A stretch of 64,000 nt of DNA from Kofleriaceae bacterium (GTDB lineage: Bacteria > Myxococcota_A > Polyangia > Haliangiales > Haliangiaceae), in assembly GCA_018058095.1 (NCBI GenBank), contig JAGPCO010000017.1, positions 1-64,000 of the forward strand. Reading direction: 5' to 3'. Below are positions 8,335 to 17,365 of this stretch, piece after piece. Under the pieces are notes generated by a model. That model did not search any database and had not been told where the DNA came from. It worked only from the letters and a program-made list of their open reading frames with translations. The number at the start of each line of letters is the position of its first letter. The stretch's first letter is position 1. The position numbers and the translations under genes are program-made.

Positions 8335-10425
8335 ATGAGAACGACGCGCACCACCGCTCCCACCCCCTGGCGGATCACGGCCCTGGCCCTCGCAGCGTGT
8401 ACCGGCCTGGCCGGGTGCGGTGGCTCTCCCCCCAAGACGGAGGCTCTGGTGAAGGATCCAGTCGCGACGCCCGCCGATGCAGCACCGGCCGCCCTCGGCC
8501 CGGAGGTCACCGGCCACGGGGCGCGGATGCTGAGCGAGTGCCGGGCCGACCTGGCCCGGGCCCAGGCCCTGGTGCCGGCCATCCTCGCCGTGGCCGGGGC
8601 GCGCACCGTCGCCAACACGCTCGAGCCCTACAACGAGCTGCTGACCGCCGCCGGTGGTGCCGCCGCGATCGCCGGCCTGATGTCCGAGGTCCACCCCGAG
8701 GAGCAGGTCCGCGAGGCGGCCCGCACCTGCGAGCAGGAGGTGTCGAGCTTCGTCAGCGAGCTGACCCTCAACCGACCGATGTTCGACGCCCTGGCCGCGG
8801 TCGATCTGACCGGCGCCGACGCCGACACCCGGCGCTTCGTGACCCTGACCCTGCGCGACTACCGCCGGGCCGGGGTCGATCGCGACGACCAGGTCCGGGC
8901 CCGGCTGCGCCAGATCGACGAGGAGACCACCAAGCTCGGCCAGCAGTTCTCCAAGAACGTGGCCGAGGACGTGCGCACGATCAGCGTCAAGGACCCGGCG
9001 CGGCTGGCCGGCCTGCCGGCCGACTTCGTGGCCAGCCACCCGCCCGGCCCCGACGGCGCGATCAGCATCAGCACCGACTACCCCGACTACCACCCGTTCA
9101 TGTCGTACGCGGTCGACGACGAGCTGCGGCGCGAGCTGTACGTGAAGTTCCGCAGCCGCGGCGACGGCGGCAACGAGCCGCTGCTGGGCCGGCTGCTCAG
9201 CCTGCGCGCCGAGAAGGCGGCCCTGCTCGGCTACGCCAACTGGGCCGACTACATGACCGAGGACAAGATGATGAAGTCGGCCAAGAACGCGGCCGACTTC
9301 ATCGACAAGGTCTGGAAGCTGGCCGAGCCGCGGGCCGCGCGCGACTACGACGAGCTGCTGCGCCAGCTGCGCCGGCGCGACAAGGGCGCCAAGGCGGTGG
9401 CCGACTGGCAGAAGACCTGGCTCGAGACCGAGGTGAAGCGCGACCAGTACCAGGTCGACTCGACCCTGGTCCGGCAGTACTTCCCGTACGAGCGGGTCCT
9501 GGCCGGCCTGCTCGAGATCACCTCGAGCATCTACGATCTGCAGTACGTGGCGGCCTCGGTGCCGGTCTGGCACGAGGACGTCAAGGCCTTCGACGTGGTG
9601 CGGGCCGGCGCCCGCATCGGCCGCATCTACCTCGACATGCACCCCCGGGACGGCAAGTACAAGCACGCCGCCCAGTTCACCCTCAAGGACGGCGTGGCCG
9701 GCAAGCAGCTGCCCGAGGGTGTGCTGGTGTGCAACTTCGCCAACCCGCGCACGTCGAGCGGGCCGGCCCTGATGGAGCACGACGACGTCGTCACCATGTT
9801 CCACGAGTTCGGCCACCTGATGCACCACGTGCTCGGCGGCAACCAGCGCTGGATCCGGTTCTCCGGGGTGGCGACCGAGTGGGACTTCGTCGAGGCGCCG
9901 TCGCAGATGTTCGAGGAGTGGGCGTGGAGCCACGAGACGCTGTCGCGCTTCGCCCGCCACCACCAGACCGGCGAGGCCATCCCCAAGGCGCTGGTCGACA
10001 AGATGCGCAAGGCCGACCTGTTCGGCCTCGGCACCGCGACCGTGCAGCAGGTGTTCTACGCCGCGCTGTCGCTCGGGTTCCACACCGCCAACCCCGACAA
10101 GCTCGACCAGCTGGCCGAGGTCAAGCGCCAGCAGAAGCGGTACACCCCGTTCGCGTACGTCGAGGGCACTCGCTTCCACGCCTCGTTCGGCCACCTCGTC
10201 GGCTACAGCGCGCTGTACTACACGTACATGTGGTCGCTGGTCATCGCCAAGGATCTGCTGACCCCGTTCGAGAAGAAGGGGTTGATGGACACCCGGCTGA
10301 CCACGGCCTACCGCGACAAGGTGCTGGCCCGTGGCGGCACGGCCGACGCGGCCGAGCTGGTGCGCGACTTCCTCGGTCGCGAGTACAGCTTCAAGGCGTT
10401 CGAGAAGTACCTGTCGGGGCCGTGA
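8335..10425 (+). CDS. Lipoprotein M3-family metallopeptidase
   Basis: A 696-residue zinc peptidase of the thimet oligopeptidase/oligopeptidase A family (M3). The signature HEFGHLMHH places the zinc ligands His490 and His494 with catalytic Glu491; the third ligand is Glu520 in FVEAPSQMFEEW. The N-terminus is a lipoprotein signal with the lipobox LAGC (about residues 24-27), so the enzyme is predicted to be membrane-anchored in the periplasm or outer membrane, whereas most M3 enzymes are cytoplasmic. It probably trims short peptides in the envelope. The start at 8335 is the only one giving the signal peptide; the ribosome site is weak (AGGGG). A GC-rich hairpin follows at 10429. Confidence 0.9.
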   Translation: MRTTRTTAPTPWRITALALAACTGLAGCGGSPPKTEALVKDPVATPADAAPAALGPEVTGHGARMLSECRADLARAQALVPAILAVAGARTVANTLEPYNELLTAAGGAAAIAGLMSEVHPEEQVREAARTCEQEVSSFVSELTLNRPMFDALAAVDLTGADADTRRFVTLTLRDYRRAGVDRDDQVRARLRQIDEETTKLGQQFSKNVAEDVRTISVKDPARLAGLPADFVASHPPGPDGAISISTDYPDYHPFMSYAVDDELRRELYVKFRSRGDGGNEPLLGRLLSLRAEKAALLGYANWADYMTEDKMMKSAKNAADFIDKVWKLAEPRAARDYDELLRQLRRRDKGAKAVADWQKTWLETEVKRDQYQVDSTLVRQYFPYERVLAGLLEITSSIYDLQYVAASVPVWHEDVKAFDVVRAGARIGRIYLDMHPRDGKYKHAAQFTLKDGVAGKQLPEGVLVCNFANPRTSSGPALMEHDDVVTMFHEFGHLMHHVLGGNQRWIRFSGVATEWDFVEAPSQMFEEWAWSHETLSRFARHHQTGEAIPKALVDKMRKADLFGLGTATVQQVFYAALSLGFHTANPDKLDQLAEVKRQQKRYTPFAYVEGTRFHASFGHLVGYSALYYTYMWSLVIAKDLLTPFEKKGLMDTRLTTAYRDKVLARGGTADAAELVRDFLGREYSFKAFEKYLSGP

Positions 10426-10428
10426 CGC

Positions 10429-10449
10429 CGAGGCGCACCAGGCGCCTCG
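10429..10449 (+). terminator. Putative hairpin terminator after the M3 peptidase
   Basis: CGAGGCGC-ACCAG-GCGCCTCG forms an eight-pair stem three bases after the stop codon. No T-run follows, so intrinsic termination is uncertain. Confidence 0.4.
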
Positions 10450-10526
10450 CTGTGGATCGGGTCGGTCGAGGTCGACGGTCGTCTTGCCTGTCGGGCCCGG
10501 CTGAACCCGGTTTCTCTGCTTGCATT

Positions 10527-10550
10527 GGAAACTAGAACTCTCTAGTTTCC
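10527..10550. promoter_or_regulatory. Perfect inverted repeat, likely MerR-type operator and promoter
   Basis: GGAAACTAGA-ACTC-TCTAGTTTCC is a perfect ten-base inverted repeat with a four-base spacer. TTGCAT (10520-10525) immediately upstream can be a -35 box, and TAGTTT (10543-10548), inside the right arm, a -10 box 17 bases later and eight bases before the GTG start of the regulator. A palindrome spanning the -35/-10 spacer is the classic MerR arrangement, so autoregulation of the regulator/hydrolase pair is likely. Confidence 0.75.
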
Positions 10551-10556
10551 AGTCGC

Positions 10557-11381
10557 GTGAGCCAGGCCTTCCTCAAGATCGGCGAGCTGGCGACCCAGGC
10601 CGGGGTCCCGATCGCCACCCTCAAGCACTACGTGCGCGAGGGCCTGGTCACCGCCCACCACAAGACCGGGCGGACCATGTCGTGGTACGCGCCGGACCAG
10701 GTCGGCCGGGTGCGCGCCATCAAGGAGCTGCAGCGGACCCGCTACCTGCCGCTCGACGTCATCGCCGCCCTCCTGGCCGAGCACGGCGCCGCCGCCGACG
10801 ACCTCAGCGCGGCCGCGGCGATCGCCCGCGTGTTGTCCGGGTCCGACGGCGGTCGTAGCCTGAGCCGGGACGAGCTGCTGGCCCGCGGCGCCCGCGCCGA
10901 CGAGCTCGACCTCCTGGCCGCGGCCGGGCTGTCGGGGCCATCGGCCGACGGCCGGTACCGCGGCGACAGCCTGGCCCTGCTCGAGACCCTGGCCGCGGCG
11001 CGCCGGGCCGGCCTCGGCGCCGACATGCTGCCCTTCCGCATCCTGTTCGACTACGTCGAGGCCATCCGCGCCCTGGTCGCGGTCGAGCTCCGCTTGTTCC
11101 GCGCCGGCGTGTTCGGCCGCGCTCCGGCCGACCGCGTGTCCGACCTCACCGCGGCCGCGACCGAGCTGTCCGAACGCCTGGTCGTCCTGTTGCGCCGCCA
11201 GCTCCTGCTCCCGACCCTGCACTCACTCGCCGTGGAGGCTCCTCATGTCCCAGCCGTCGCCGTCTCGTCGTCACCCTCGCCGTCGCCACGCCCTCGCCGG
11301 GCCGCTCGCGTCGGCGCTCCTCGCCCTGGCCGCGCTGACCGCGGGGTGCGGCGACGACGGCAGCGGGACCGGTCAGCCTGA
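10557..11381 (+). CDS. MerR-family transcriptional regulator
   Basis: A regulator with an N-terminal winged helix-turn-helix of the MerR type: FLKIGELATQAGVPIATLKHY (split around residue 15) and YAPDQVGRVRAIKELQ, then a helical dimerisation and effector region. No Cys metal ligands are evident, suggesting an organic effector or stress signal. GTG at 10557 starts six bases after the operator, apparently leaderless. The annotated frame runs to 274 residues, but its last 45 (SSSPSPSPRPRRAARVG onward) are low-complexity and overlap the start of the next gene by 137 bases. The functional protein may be shorter, or a frameshift may have replaced an earlier stop. Confidence 0.82.
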   Translation: MSQAFLKIGELATQAGVPIATLKHYVREGLVTAHHKTGRTMSWYAPDQVGRVRAIKELQRTRYLPLDVIAALLAEHGAAADDLSAAAAIARVLSGSDGGRSLSRDELLARGARADELDLLAAAGLSGPSADGRYRGDSLALLETLAAARRAGLGADMLPFRILFDYVEAIRALVAVELRLFRAGVFGRAPADRVSDLTAAATELSERLVVLLRRQLLLPTLHSLAVEAPHVPAVAVSSSPSPSPRPRRAARVGAPRPGRADRGVRRRRQRDRSA

Positions 11382-12282
11382 CAGCGCGGGCGCCGCCGCC
11401 GCCGACGCCCGCGTCGACGGGGACGGCCCGATCGGGCCGGGTAACCCCGACGCCGGCACCACCACGGCGACCGACCCGGCCCTCGACGGCACGGCCACGG
11501 TGAGCGAGCGCACCGCGACCATCCCCGGCGCGACCGCCGGGCGCCAGGTGACGGCCACGGTGTACACGCCGAGCAGCCCCGGCCCGCGCCCGCTCGTCGT
11601 CATCTCGCCCGGCTTCCAGATGGCACGCACCCAGTACGCGTCGTACGCGCGCCACCTGGCGACCTGGGGCTTCGCCGTGGTGCTGGCCGACTACGCCGGG
11701 AGCCTGTTCCCCAACCACCAGGACCTGGCCGCCGACGTACGCGCGGTCATCACCTGGGCCCTGGCCGACAGCGCGCTCGCGGCCGACCCGACCAAGGTCG
11801 CCACCGCCGGTCACTCCCTCGGCGGCAAGGTCAGCACGCTGGTGGCGATCGCCGACGATCGCGTCCGCGCCGTGGTGGCCTGGGACCCGGTCGACAGCAA
11901 CGCGCCATCGGCCATCGACGGCCTGGGTGGCACCAGCGCGGCCATCGCCGTCGTCGGCGAGACCACCAACGGCAGCGGCGGCTTCATGCCGTGTGCGCCG
12001 GCGGCCGACAACTTCACCCAGTTCTACGCCGCGGCCGGCTCGCCGGCGCTGCAGATGACCATGGTCGGCGCCGATCACATGGACTGGGTCGACGATCCGG
12101 GCTGCCCGCTGTGCGGGTTCTGCACCGCCGGCACCCTGGCCCCCAGCGTGGTGCGCACCGCCAGCCGCCGCCTCGACGTGGCGTGGCTGCGCCGCCACCT
12201 GCTGGCCGACATGGCGATGGAGCCCTGGCTGACCAGCCCGCCCGAGGTCGGCGCGGGTCAGGCCATGGTCCTCCGCAAGTAG
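11245..12282 (+). CDS. Secreted lipoprotein alpha/beta hydrolase (chlorophyllase/PET-hydrolase-like)
   Basis: A 345-residue alpha/beta hydrolase with a lipoprotein signal (lipobox LTAGC, about residues 31-35) and a Gly/Asp/Ala-rich linker to about 75. The fold shows VISPGFQMART for the oxyanion region, nucleophile Ser191 in GHSLGG, and candidates for the acid and His (WDPVDSN and GADHMDW). This layout resembles chlorophyllase and cutinase-like polyester hydrolases; substrate cannot be told. The ATG has GGAGG about six bases upstream and lies inside the MerR frame, so translation is probably coupled. Convergent with the L,D-transpeptidase, with only six bases between stops. Confidence 0.8.
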   Translation: MSQPSPSRRHPRRRHALAGPLASALLALAALTAGCGDDGSGTGQPDSAGAAAADARVDGDGPIGPGNPDAGTTTATDPALDGTATVSERTATIPGATAGRQVTATVYTPSSPGPRPLVVISPGFQMARTQYASYARHLATWGFAVVLADYAGSLFPNHQDLAADVRAVITWALADSALAADPTKVATAGHSLGGKVSTLVAIADDRVRAVVAWDPVDSNAPSAIDGLGGTSAAIAVVGETTNGSGGFMPCAPAADNFTQFYAAAGSPALQMTMVGADHMDWVDDPGCPLCGFCTAGTLAPSVVRTASRRLDVAWLRRHLLADMAMEPWLTSPPEVGAGQAMVLRK

Positions 12283-12288
12283 TCGGCG

Positions 12289-13131
12289 TCAGCGGCTGGA
12301 CGGCGGCAGCCGCCAGGCCGCCGCCAGCGCCGCGTAGTCGGCCGCGGTCAGCTGCACCAGCCGTGGATGCTGCGCCGGCGCCAGCGCGGCCAGGAGGCGG
12401 GCCAGGTCGGGCTCGGCCATGGCGGTGCAGCCGGCGGTGGGGGCGGTCGCGTCGGCCCACACGTGCAGGAAGATGCAGCTGCCGGCGCCGGCGGCGCGGC
12501 CGGGGTTGTGCGCGACCTCGGCGCCGAGCTGGTACAGCACGTCGTCGCGCCGCATGACCTCGGCCGAGCCCCAGTCGATGCGGACGCCGCTGGCGTCGAA
12601 CACCTGGTTGTACCGGCCCGAGGCCGGATCGTCGACGCAGCGCCAGCCGGCGGTCAGCGCGACGTGGGGCAGGCCGCCCGGCGCCGCGGCCTGGGCGCCG
12701 TAGCCGAAGGTGCGGCCGAGCGCGAACACCCCGGCCGGGCTCTTGCCGTCGCCCTCGCGCTTGTCCGCGCCGCTGGCGCCTGCGCCGCGCAGCTCGGCCG
12801 GCGCGCCGGCGCCGTGCTGGCCGCGGCCCCAGGCCAGGCCGGCCCGCCCCAGCACCACCGGCCAGCGCGCCAGCGCCCGCCACGGCGCCGCGCCGTCGTC
12901 GCGCGCCCACAACGTCGCCTCGGCGGTGATGGTCGAGGCGTCGGCCGCGACCACCGTGATGAGCCGGGTCGTGGCGTCGGGGATGACGGCCACCCCGGCG
13001 CCGACGGGCGCGGCGTCGGCGCTGGCCGCGAGCGGGGCCGCGCCGTCGGGCCCGCGCCGGCCGGCCTGCTGCGCCGGCTTGCCGCACCCGGCCAGCGCGA
13101 CCGCCAGGGCCGCGAGCCGGCCACGGATCAC
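12289..13131 (-). CDS. YkuD-type L,D-transpeptidase-like lipoprotein
   Basis: A 280-residue envelope protein with a short lipoprotein signal ([16 protein letters not shown]). The catalytic domain carries the hallmarks of the YkuD fold: [16 protein letters not shown] near its start, IFLHVW for the His side and TAGCTAM containing the catalytic Cys. L,D-transpeptidases form 3-3 peptidoglycan cross-links or attach lipoproteins to peptidoglycan; the [16 protein letters not shown] spacing fits the branch often annotated as YkuD-like without LysM. GTG at 13131 overlaps the nadA stop (GTGA), so it is coexpressed with nadA though functionally unrelated. Confidence 0.82.
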   Translation of the reverse strand: MIRGRLAALAVALAGCGKPAQQAGRRGPDGAAPLAASADAAPVGAGVAVIPDATTRLITVVAADASTITAEATLWARDDGAAPWRALARWPVVLGRAGLAWGRGQHGAGAPAELRGAGASGADKREGDGKSPAGVFALGRTFGYGAQAAAPGGLPHVALTAGWRCVDDPASGRYNQVFDASGVRIDWGSAEVMRRDDVLYQLGAEVAHNPGRAAGAGSCIFLHVWADATAPTAGCTAMAEPDLARLLAALAPAQHPRLVQLTAADYAALAAAWRLPPSSR

Positions 13132-14138
13132 GCGCTCATCTCGAGCATGCGCTGGATCGGCCGCAGGGCTCGGACCCGGATGTCCTCGGCGACGTCGACC
13201 CGCGGCTGCAGGTCGCGCAGGCACAGGTACAGCTTCTCGAGCGTGTTGCGCCGCATGAACGGGCACTCGTTACACGAGCAGCTCTCGTCCTCGGGTGGCG
13301 CCGGCAGCAGCGTCTTGCCCGGCGCCTCCTGCTGCATCTTGTGCAGGATGCCGGCCTCGGTCGCGACGATGAAGGTGCGAGCCGGTGACGCCACCACGTA
13401 CTTGATGAGGCCCGAGGTCGAGGCGACGTGGACGGCGTGGCGGAGGATGCCCTCGTGGCACTCGGGGTGGGCGATGATGACGGCGTCGGGGTGGGCCGCC
13501 CGCAGCTCGAGCAGGCGCCGCTCCGAGAAGGTCTCGTGCACGATACACGCGCCCTGCCACAGCACCAGGTCGGGTCGGTCGGCCTCGCGGGCGACGAAGG
13601 CGCCGAGGTGGCGGTCGGGCGCGAACACGATCTTCTGGCCGGCCAGCGCGCGCACGATCTTGACCGCGTTCGACGAGGTGCAGATGACGTCCGACAGCGC
13701 CTTCACCTCGGCCGAGCAGTTGATGTAGCTGACCACGGTGTGGCCTGGGTGTTTGTCGAGGAAGCGCGCGAACAGCGGGGCCGGGCAGCCGTCGGCCAGC
13801 GAGCAGCCGGCGTCGAGGTCGGGCACGACGACGATCTTGTCGGGGTTGAGGATCTTCGCGGTCTCGGCCATGAAGTGGACGCCGGCGAAGCAGATGACGT
13901 CGGCCTCGGTCTTCGCCGCCGCCTGCGACAGCTGCAGCGAGTCACCGACGAAGTCGGCCAGGTCCTGGATGTCGGAGTCCTGGTAGTAGTGGGCCAGCAG
14001 CACGGCGTTGCGCTCACGCTTGAGGCGCCGGATCTCGTCCTCCAGCTCGGCGTCGGTCAGGCCGAGGTCGACCCCGGTGCCAGCGCCGGCGGAGGGGGAG
14101 GGAGCGTCGGCCACGGGCAGGCGACGGGGCTCGGTCAT
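13128..14138 (-). CDS. nadA: Quinolinate synthase A
   Basis: A 336-residue [4Fe-4S] enzyme that condenses iminoaspartate (from NadB) with dihydroxyacetone phosphate to make quinolinate in de novo NAD synthesis. Visible family motifs are [17 protein letters not shown] at the N-terminal substrate site, [35 protein letters not shown], and the C-terminal cluster CSCNECPFM; NadA uses three conserved Cys ligands, one in each third of the protein. The first 30 residues are a low-complexity extension. The partner nadB lies about 44 kb away at 57283. No Shine-Dalgarno or short-leader -10 box is obvious upstream. Confidence 0.95.
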   Translation of the reverse strand: MTEPRRLPVADAPSPSAGAGTGVDLGLTDAELEDEIRRLKRERNAVLLAHYYQDSDIQDLADFVGDSLQLSQAAAKTEADVICFAGVHFMAETAKILNPDKIVVVPDLDAGCSLADGCPAPLFARFLDKHPGHTVVSYINCSAEVKALSDVICTSSNAVKIVRALAGQKIVFAPDRHLGAFVAREADRPDLVLWQGACIVHETFSERRLLELRAAHPDAVIIAHPECHEGILRHAVHVASTSGLIKYVVASPARTFIVATEAGILHKMQQEAPGKTLLPAPPEDESCSCNECPFMRRNTLEKLYLCLRDLQPRVDVAEDIRVRALRPIQRMLEMSA

Positions 14139-14194
14139 GGCCGCGGACGCCCCGGCCGTGGGGTGGTGGTGGGGACGATGGTCATGGCCCCAGT

Positions 14195-14455
14195 CTGGCC
14201 CGGCCCGGGCCGGTTGTCAGTCGTCGTCGGCCTCATCGTCGTACTCGATCGGCTCGAACCGCTCGTCCTGGCTGGCCGGGCAGATCGAGCGGTAGCTGCA
14301 CCGGTCGCAGTACGAGCCACACCAGGCTGGCCTGGCCCGGCCCGGGCCGGTTGTCAGTCGTCGTCGGCCTCATCGTCGTACTCGATCGGCTCGAACCGCT
14401 CGTCCTGGCTGGCCGGGCAGATCGAGCGGTAGCTGCACCGGTCGCAGTACGAGCC
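14195..14455. repeat. 124-bp tandem duplication of a gene's 3' end
   Basis: Bases 14195-14318 and 14332-14455 are, by eye, identical over 124 bp, separated by 13 bp. The unit includes the last 33 codons and the stop of the PD-(D/E)XK nuclease gene plus 22 bp downstream. The live gene reads through the second (right) copy; the left copy is an orphan 3' end. The identity implies a recent duplication. Confidence 0.92.
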
Positions 14456-15160
14456 GGGGTTGGGCCGCGGCCCGTCGTCGACCGCCAGCGCCGCCGCCTC
14501 GATGTTGTCGAGCACGGTGACCGCCAGCCGATCACCCACCGTGTCGGGGCCGAGCGCCGGGCCCCACTCGACCGCACGCTCGGCCACCCAGTGCACGCCG
14601 AGCCAGAACCGGCGGACGCCGCGGAACCACGACGCCGCCAGCACGGCGTACCCGTCGAGCTGGTCGGCGATGGTCCCGCCCGGGACCCGGACCCCGGTCT
14701 TGTGATCGATCAGCGCGATGGAGTCGTCGTCGAACACGTAGGCCAGGTCGAGGATGCCGCGGTAGTAGGCGTCGCCGGCGTAGAACTGGGTCGACGACAG
14801 GTCCTCGCGCACCGCCAGCGCGTACTCGACCAGCTGGCGCCGGACCCGGCGCCGGCGCCGGAACTCGGCGATACGCTCGGTGAACGGCTCGATGCCGCCG
14901 GCCAGCCGATCGAACCGCGCCTGCTCGTGGTCGGCCGGCAGGTCGGTGCGGGCGGCCAGGGTCGCCTCGGCGATGGGCACCCCCTGCAGCACCGCCTCGA
15001 GCGCGGCGTGGATGGCCTTGCCGATGCGGGTCTCCGGCATGACCTCGGGCTCGCGCACCCGGTCGACGTAGCGGAAGTGGAACAGGCGCGGGCAGCGCAG
15101 CGCCGTGGCGACCTTGGAGGCCGACCAGGGGGCGTGGAGGAGGGCGCGCGTCGACGGCAC
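14354..15160 (-). CDS. PD-(D/E)XK nuclease family protein (RecB/Cas4-like)
   Basis: About 268 residues, with the layout of RecB-type single-domain nucleases. WSASKVATALRCPRLFHFRY at the start supplies the first Cys; GILDLAYVF and IALIDHKTG give the metal-binding Asp and the D-x-K catalytic core; CDRCSYRSIC near the end supplies three more Cys. One plus three Cys is the pattern for a [4Fe-4S] cluster in AddB and Cas4. It probably acts in DNA repair or recombination; no Cas genes are near. The GTG at 15160 is chosen because similarity begins just after it; a longer frame upstream looks non-coding. The acidic tail EYDDEADDD is encoded by the duplicated segment. Confidence 0.82.
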   Translation of the reverse strand: MPSTRALLHAPWSASKVATALRCPRLFHFRYVDRVREPEVMPETRIGKAIHAALEAVLQGVPIAEATLAARTDLPADHEQARFDRLAGGIEPFTERIAEFRRRRRVRRQLVEYALAVREDLSSTQFYAGDAYYRGILDLAYVFDDDSIALIDHKTGVRVPGGTIADQLDGYAVLAASWFRGVRRFWLGVHWVAERAVEWGPALGPDTVGDRLAVTVLDNIEAAALAVDDGPRPNPGSYCDRCSYRSICPASQDERFEPIEYDDEADDD

Positions 15161-15217
15161 CGGGGGCCGGTCGACGGTAGCGCGCGCCGTCGCCGCCGTC
15201 GCCGCCGCCGCCGAAAA

Positions 15218-15235
15218 TTTGCCCCGACGGGGGCA
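15218..15235. other. Intergenic hairpin between divergent genes
   Basis: TTGCCCC-GACG-GGGGCAA is a perfect seven-pair palindrome in the space between the nuclease gene and the zinc-finger gene. It could be an operator or a leader hairpin; nothing else decides. Confidence 0.35.
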
Positions 15236-15308
15236 ACCGGTTAGGACCGATGTCCACCCGGAGCTGCCGTGTCCCCCACCCAGACCCGTCGTTCCCCTGG
15301 AGGCTGCC

Positions 15309-15776
15309 GTGCACACCTGTGAGATCTGCAGCGCGCGCGTCAACGAGCTGCGCCGAGGCCGGTGCTGGGGCTGCTACAGCCGCTGGGTCGACGCGCGCCC
15401 GGTCGGCGCCGGCGCCAAGTGCCTCACCTGCGGCGAGCGCCGCCGCCGCATGCTCAAGAGCGTCGAGCTGTTCGGCGGCTGGCCGGCGATGTGTTTCTCG
15501 TGTGCTGGCCAGCTGGCGTCGATCGATCCGCTGCCGCAGACGGTGCTCGAGCTGCGCCAGGTGCTGTCGCGCGAGCGACGCGGGCCGGATCGCCGCCTCG
15601 GTCGCTCCGACACCCGGGTGTTCCAGTACGAACGGCGGGTCGGCGACCGCCGCATGAGCCGGGATGGCACCGACCTGATCGACGACGACATGATCGTCGA
15701 GATCATCGTCGAGGACGACGCGGCCGGGCTCGACTTCGACGACCAGACCCAGATCCGCGACCTGCGGATCATGTGA
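15309..15776 (+). CDS. Small multi-Cys (zinc-ribbon-like) protein, function unknown
   Basis: A 155-residue protein whose first 60 residues carry four CxxC pairs: CEIC, CWGC, CLTC and CFSC, enough to bind two zinc ions. The rest is charged: a basic stretch (RRGPDRRLGRSDTRVFQYER) and an acidic tail (IDDDMIVEIIVEDD). GTG at 15309 is set by GGAGG about six bases upstream and gives VHTCEIC. I do not recognise the family. Nucleic-acid binding or an adaptor role is plausible from the Cys pairs and basic segment but is inference. It is transcribed away from the nuclease gene. Confidence 0.7.
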   Translation: MHTCEICSARVNELRRGRCWGCYSRWVDARPVGAGAKCLTCGERRRRMLKSVELFGGWPAMCFSCAGQLASIDPLPQTVLELRQVLSRERRGPDRRLGRSDTRVFQYERRVGDRRMSRDGTDLIDDDMIVEIIVEDDAAGLDFDDQTQIRDLRIM

Positions 15777-15865
15777 TCGAGTCGACCCCGAGACGGCCGC
15801 TCCGCCTCGAGGTCCGCCTGCCGTGCCCGAGCCCGACCCGCGTCGGCGATCGGGCCTGACGCCGG

Positions 15866-17104
15866 CTACGGACGGGCGGTCGGCGCCGGCTTGGCGGTCG
15901 CCGGCTTGGCGGTCGCCGGCTTGGCGGTCGCCGGCTTGGTCGGCGCCGACCGGGCCGGCGTCGGCTTGGCCGGCTTGATCGGCCGGTTCGTCGTCGGCGC
16001 TGGCGCCGCGGCCTCCTGGGTCGCGGTCAGCCAGCCGATGGCGCCGAGGCCGACCAGGGCGCCGACCGGCAGGACGTCGGACAGCTTCTTGCCGGTCAGG
16101 CGGATCGAGACCCGGTGCTCGCGCGGCTCACGGTCGATCTTGGTCTGGAACTCGCCACCGGAGAAGTAGCGCTCGACCAGGGCGGTGAGCTGGGGCTTGT
16201 TGCGGGCCAGCTCGGCCAGGTCGCGATCGGAGGCGGCGATCACGTCGACGTAGGCCAGGAACATGCGCGCCATCCCGCGCGGCGCCAGGTGGGCGGCGCG
16301 CAGGAGGTCGACGTAGCCCTCGGTCAGCGCCAGGTGGCGCTGGTAGTCGGCCGCGTTGCCGCCCTGCATCACCCACTGCGTGCCGTTGTGCAGCAGCGAG
16401 CCGCCGGCGAACCGGGTCGTGCCGAGCATGATCGCGTCCGGGCCGAGCTGGGCCAGCATGGCCGGCGACGGCGCCACCGCCACCGCCAGGGCTGGCTTGG
16501 CGTCGACGATCCGGGCCGCGCCGGCCAGGCGGCCGGTCAGGCCGGTCGGCTTCCAGGTCGGCGCCAGGCGGGCCTCGACCCAGGCCGGCTTGCCGACCAG
16601 GACCTGGCCGTCGGCGGTCTCGGCCACCATCAGGTTCATCGCCGCCACCGTCGGGCGGCCGTGGACGGCGCGCGGCGGGGTGCCGAGCAGGGTGGCGGCC
16701 TTGTCGACGACGCCGGCCAGGCGGCCGCGCACCACCACCAGGAACTCGGGATCGGCGGCGGTGACGTGGGCGAAGCCGGTGACGCTGGTGACGTCGGTGG
16801 TGACGTCGAGGCCGAGGGTGGCCTTGAGCATGCCGCGGCCCGAGTCGACCTGGGCCACCGCCTTGCGCAGCTCGGTGCGGAGCGCCGGGATGGCGGCCAG
16901 GTCCTTGTTGCTCTGCAGGTCGAGCAGCGCCTTGAAGTTGCCCGGCACCAGGGCGGTGGTGTCGAGGTGGACCATGATGTCGGCCTCGGCCGGGGCGTAG
17001 CGGCCGACCTCGGCCGCTCCCACCGCCTTGGGGTTGGGCTCGACGCCGAACCCGGACAGCGCCATCAGGAACGCGATGATCTCGGTCAGTCCCAGTCCAG
17101 TCAC
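15866..17104 (-). CDS. Protein of unknown function with C-terminal membrane segment and Lys/Pro/Ala tail
   Basis: A 412-residue protein with no family I recognise. It has alternating alpha/beta-looking sequence (VTGFAHVTAADPEFLVVVRG, VHLDTTALVPGNFKALLDLQ), one hydrophobic segment near residue 345 (VLPVGALVGLGAIGWL) and a tail of KPATAKP repeats, encoded by a 15-base DNA repeat (about 15891-15940). The repetitive Lys/Pro tail resembles cell-wall- or DNA-contacting tails. GTG at 17104 is preceded by GGAGGG. An upstream extension in the same frame is possible but lacks coding character. Confidence 0.6.
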   Translation of the reverse strand: MTGLGLTEIIAFLMALSGFGVEPNPKAVGAAEVGRYAPAEADIMVHLDTTALVPGNFKALLDLQSNKDLAAIPALRTELRKAVAQVDSGRGMLKATLGLDVTTDVTSVTGFAHVTAADPEFLVVVRGRLAGVVDKAATLLGTPPRAVHGRPTVAAMNLMVAETADGQVLVGKPAWVEARLAPTWKPTGLTGRLAGAARIVDAKPALAVAVAPSPAMLAQLGPDAIMLGTTRFAGGSLLHNGTQWVMQGGNAADYQRHLALTEGYVDLLRAAHLAPRGMARMFLAYVDVIAASDRDLAELARNKPQLTALVERYFSGGEFQTKIDREPREHRVSIRLTGKKLSDVLPVGALVGLGAIGWLTATQEAAAPAPTTNRPIKPAKPTPARSAPTKPATAKPATAKPATAKPAPTARP

Positions 17105-17228
17105 GGTGCCCTCCACGGCGGCAGAGAAACGCGAGAAACGGTCACGGCCGGCGACGCCGACCCCGGCCACGGTAGCGGTGTCGGTGCTTGGACGGAACCG
17201 CGTCCCGGGAAATTTCAACGGCGTACGA

Positions 17229-17244
17229 ACGGAGATTTCTCCGT
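17229..17244. promoter_or_regulatory. Palindrome in divergent intergenic space
   Basis: ACGGAGA-TT-TCTCCGT is a perfect seven-base inverted repeat between the divergent genes at 17104 and 17366; GAAATTTC (17209-17216) lies just beside it. This is the most AT-rich part of the gap, so a shared operator is plausible. Confidence 0.35.
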
Positions 17245-17365
17245 CGGCCGCGCCCGGTTCTCGACCTGGAAACGACGCAAAAAAAAGAGATGTCAAGACT
17301 GGTTCCGGCAAGGCCCTTGGCTAGGATGGCCGTCCGCACCGAGACTCCGAGGGAGGCCAGACGAC

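Noticed and set aside
14354-15160. Cas4 as part of a CRISPR system
   Set aside because: Only the iron-sulfur nuclease layout is shared; no cas1, cas2 or repeats are nearby.
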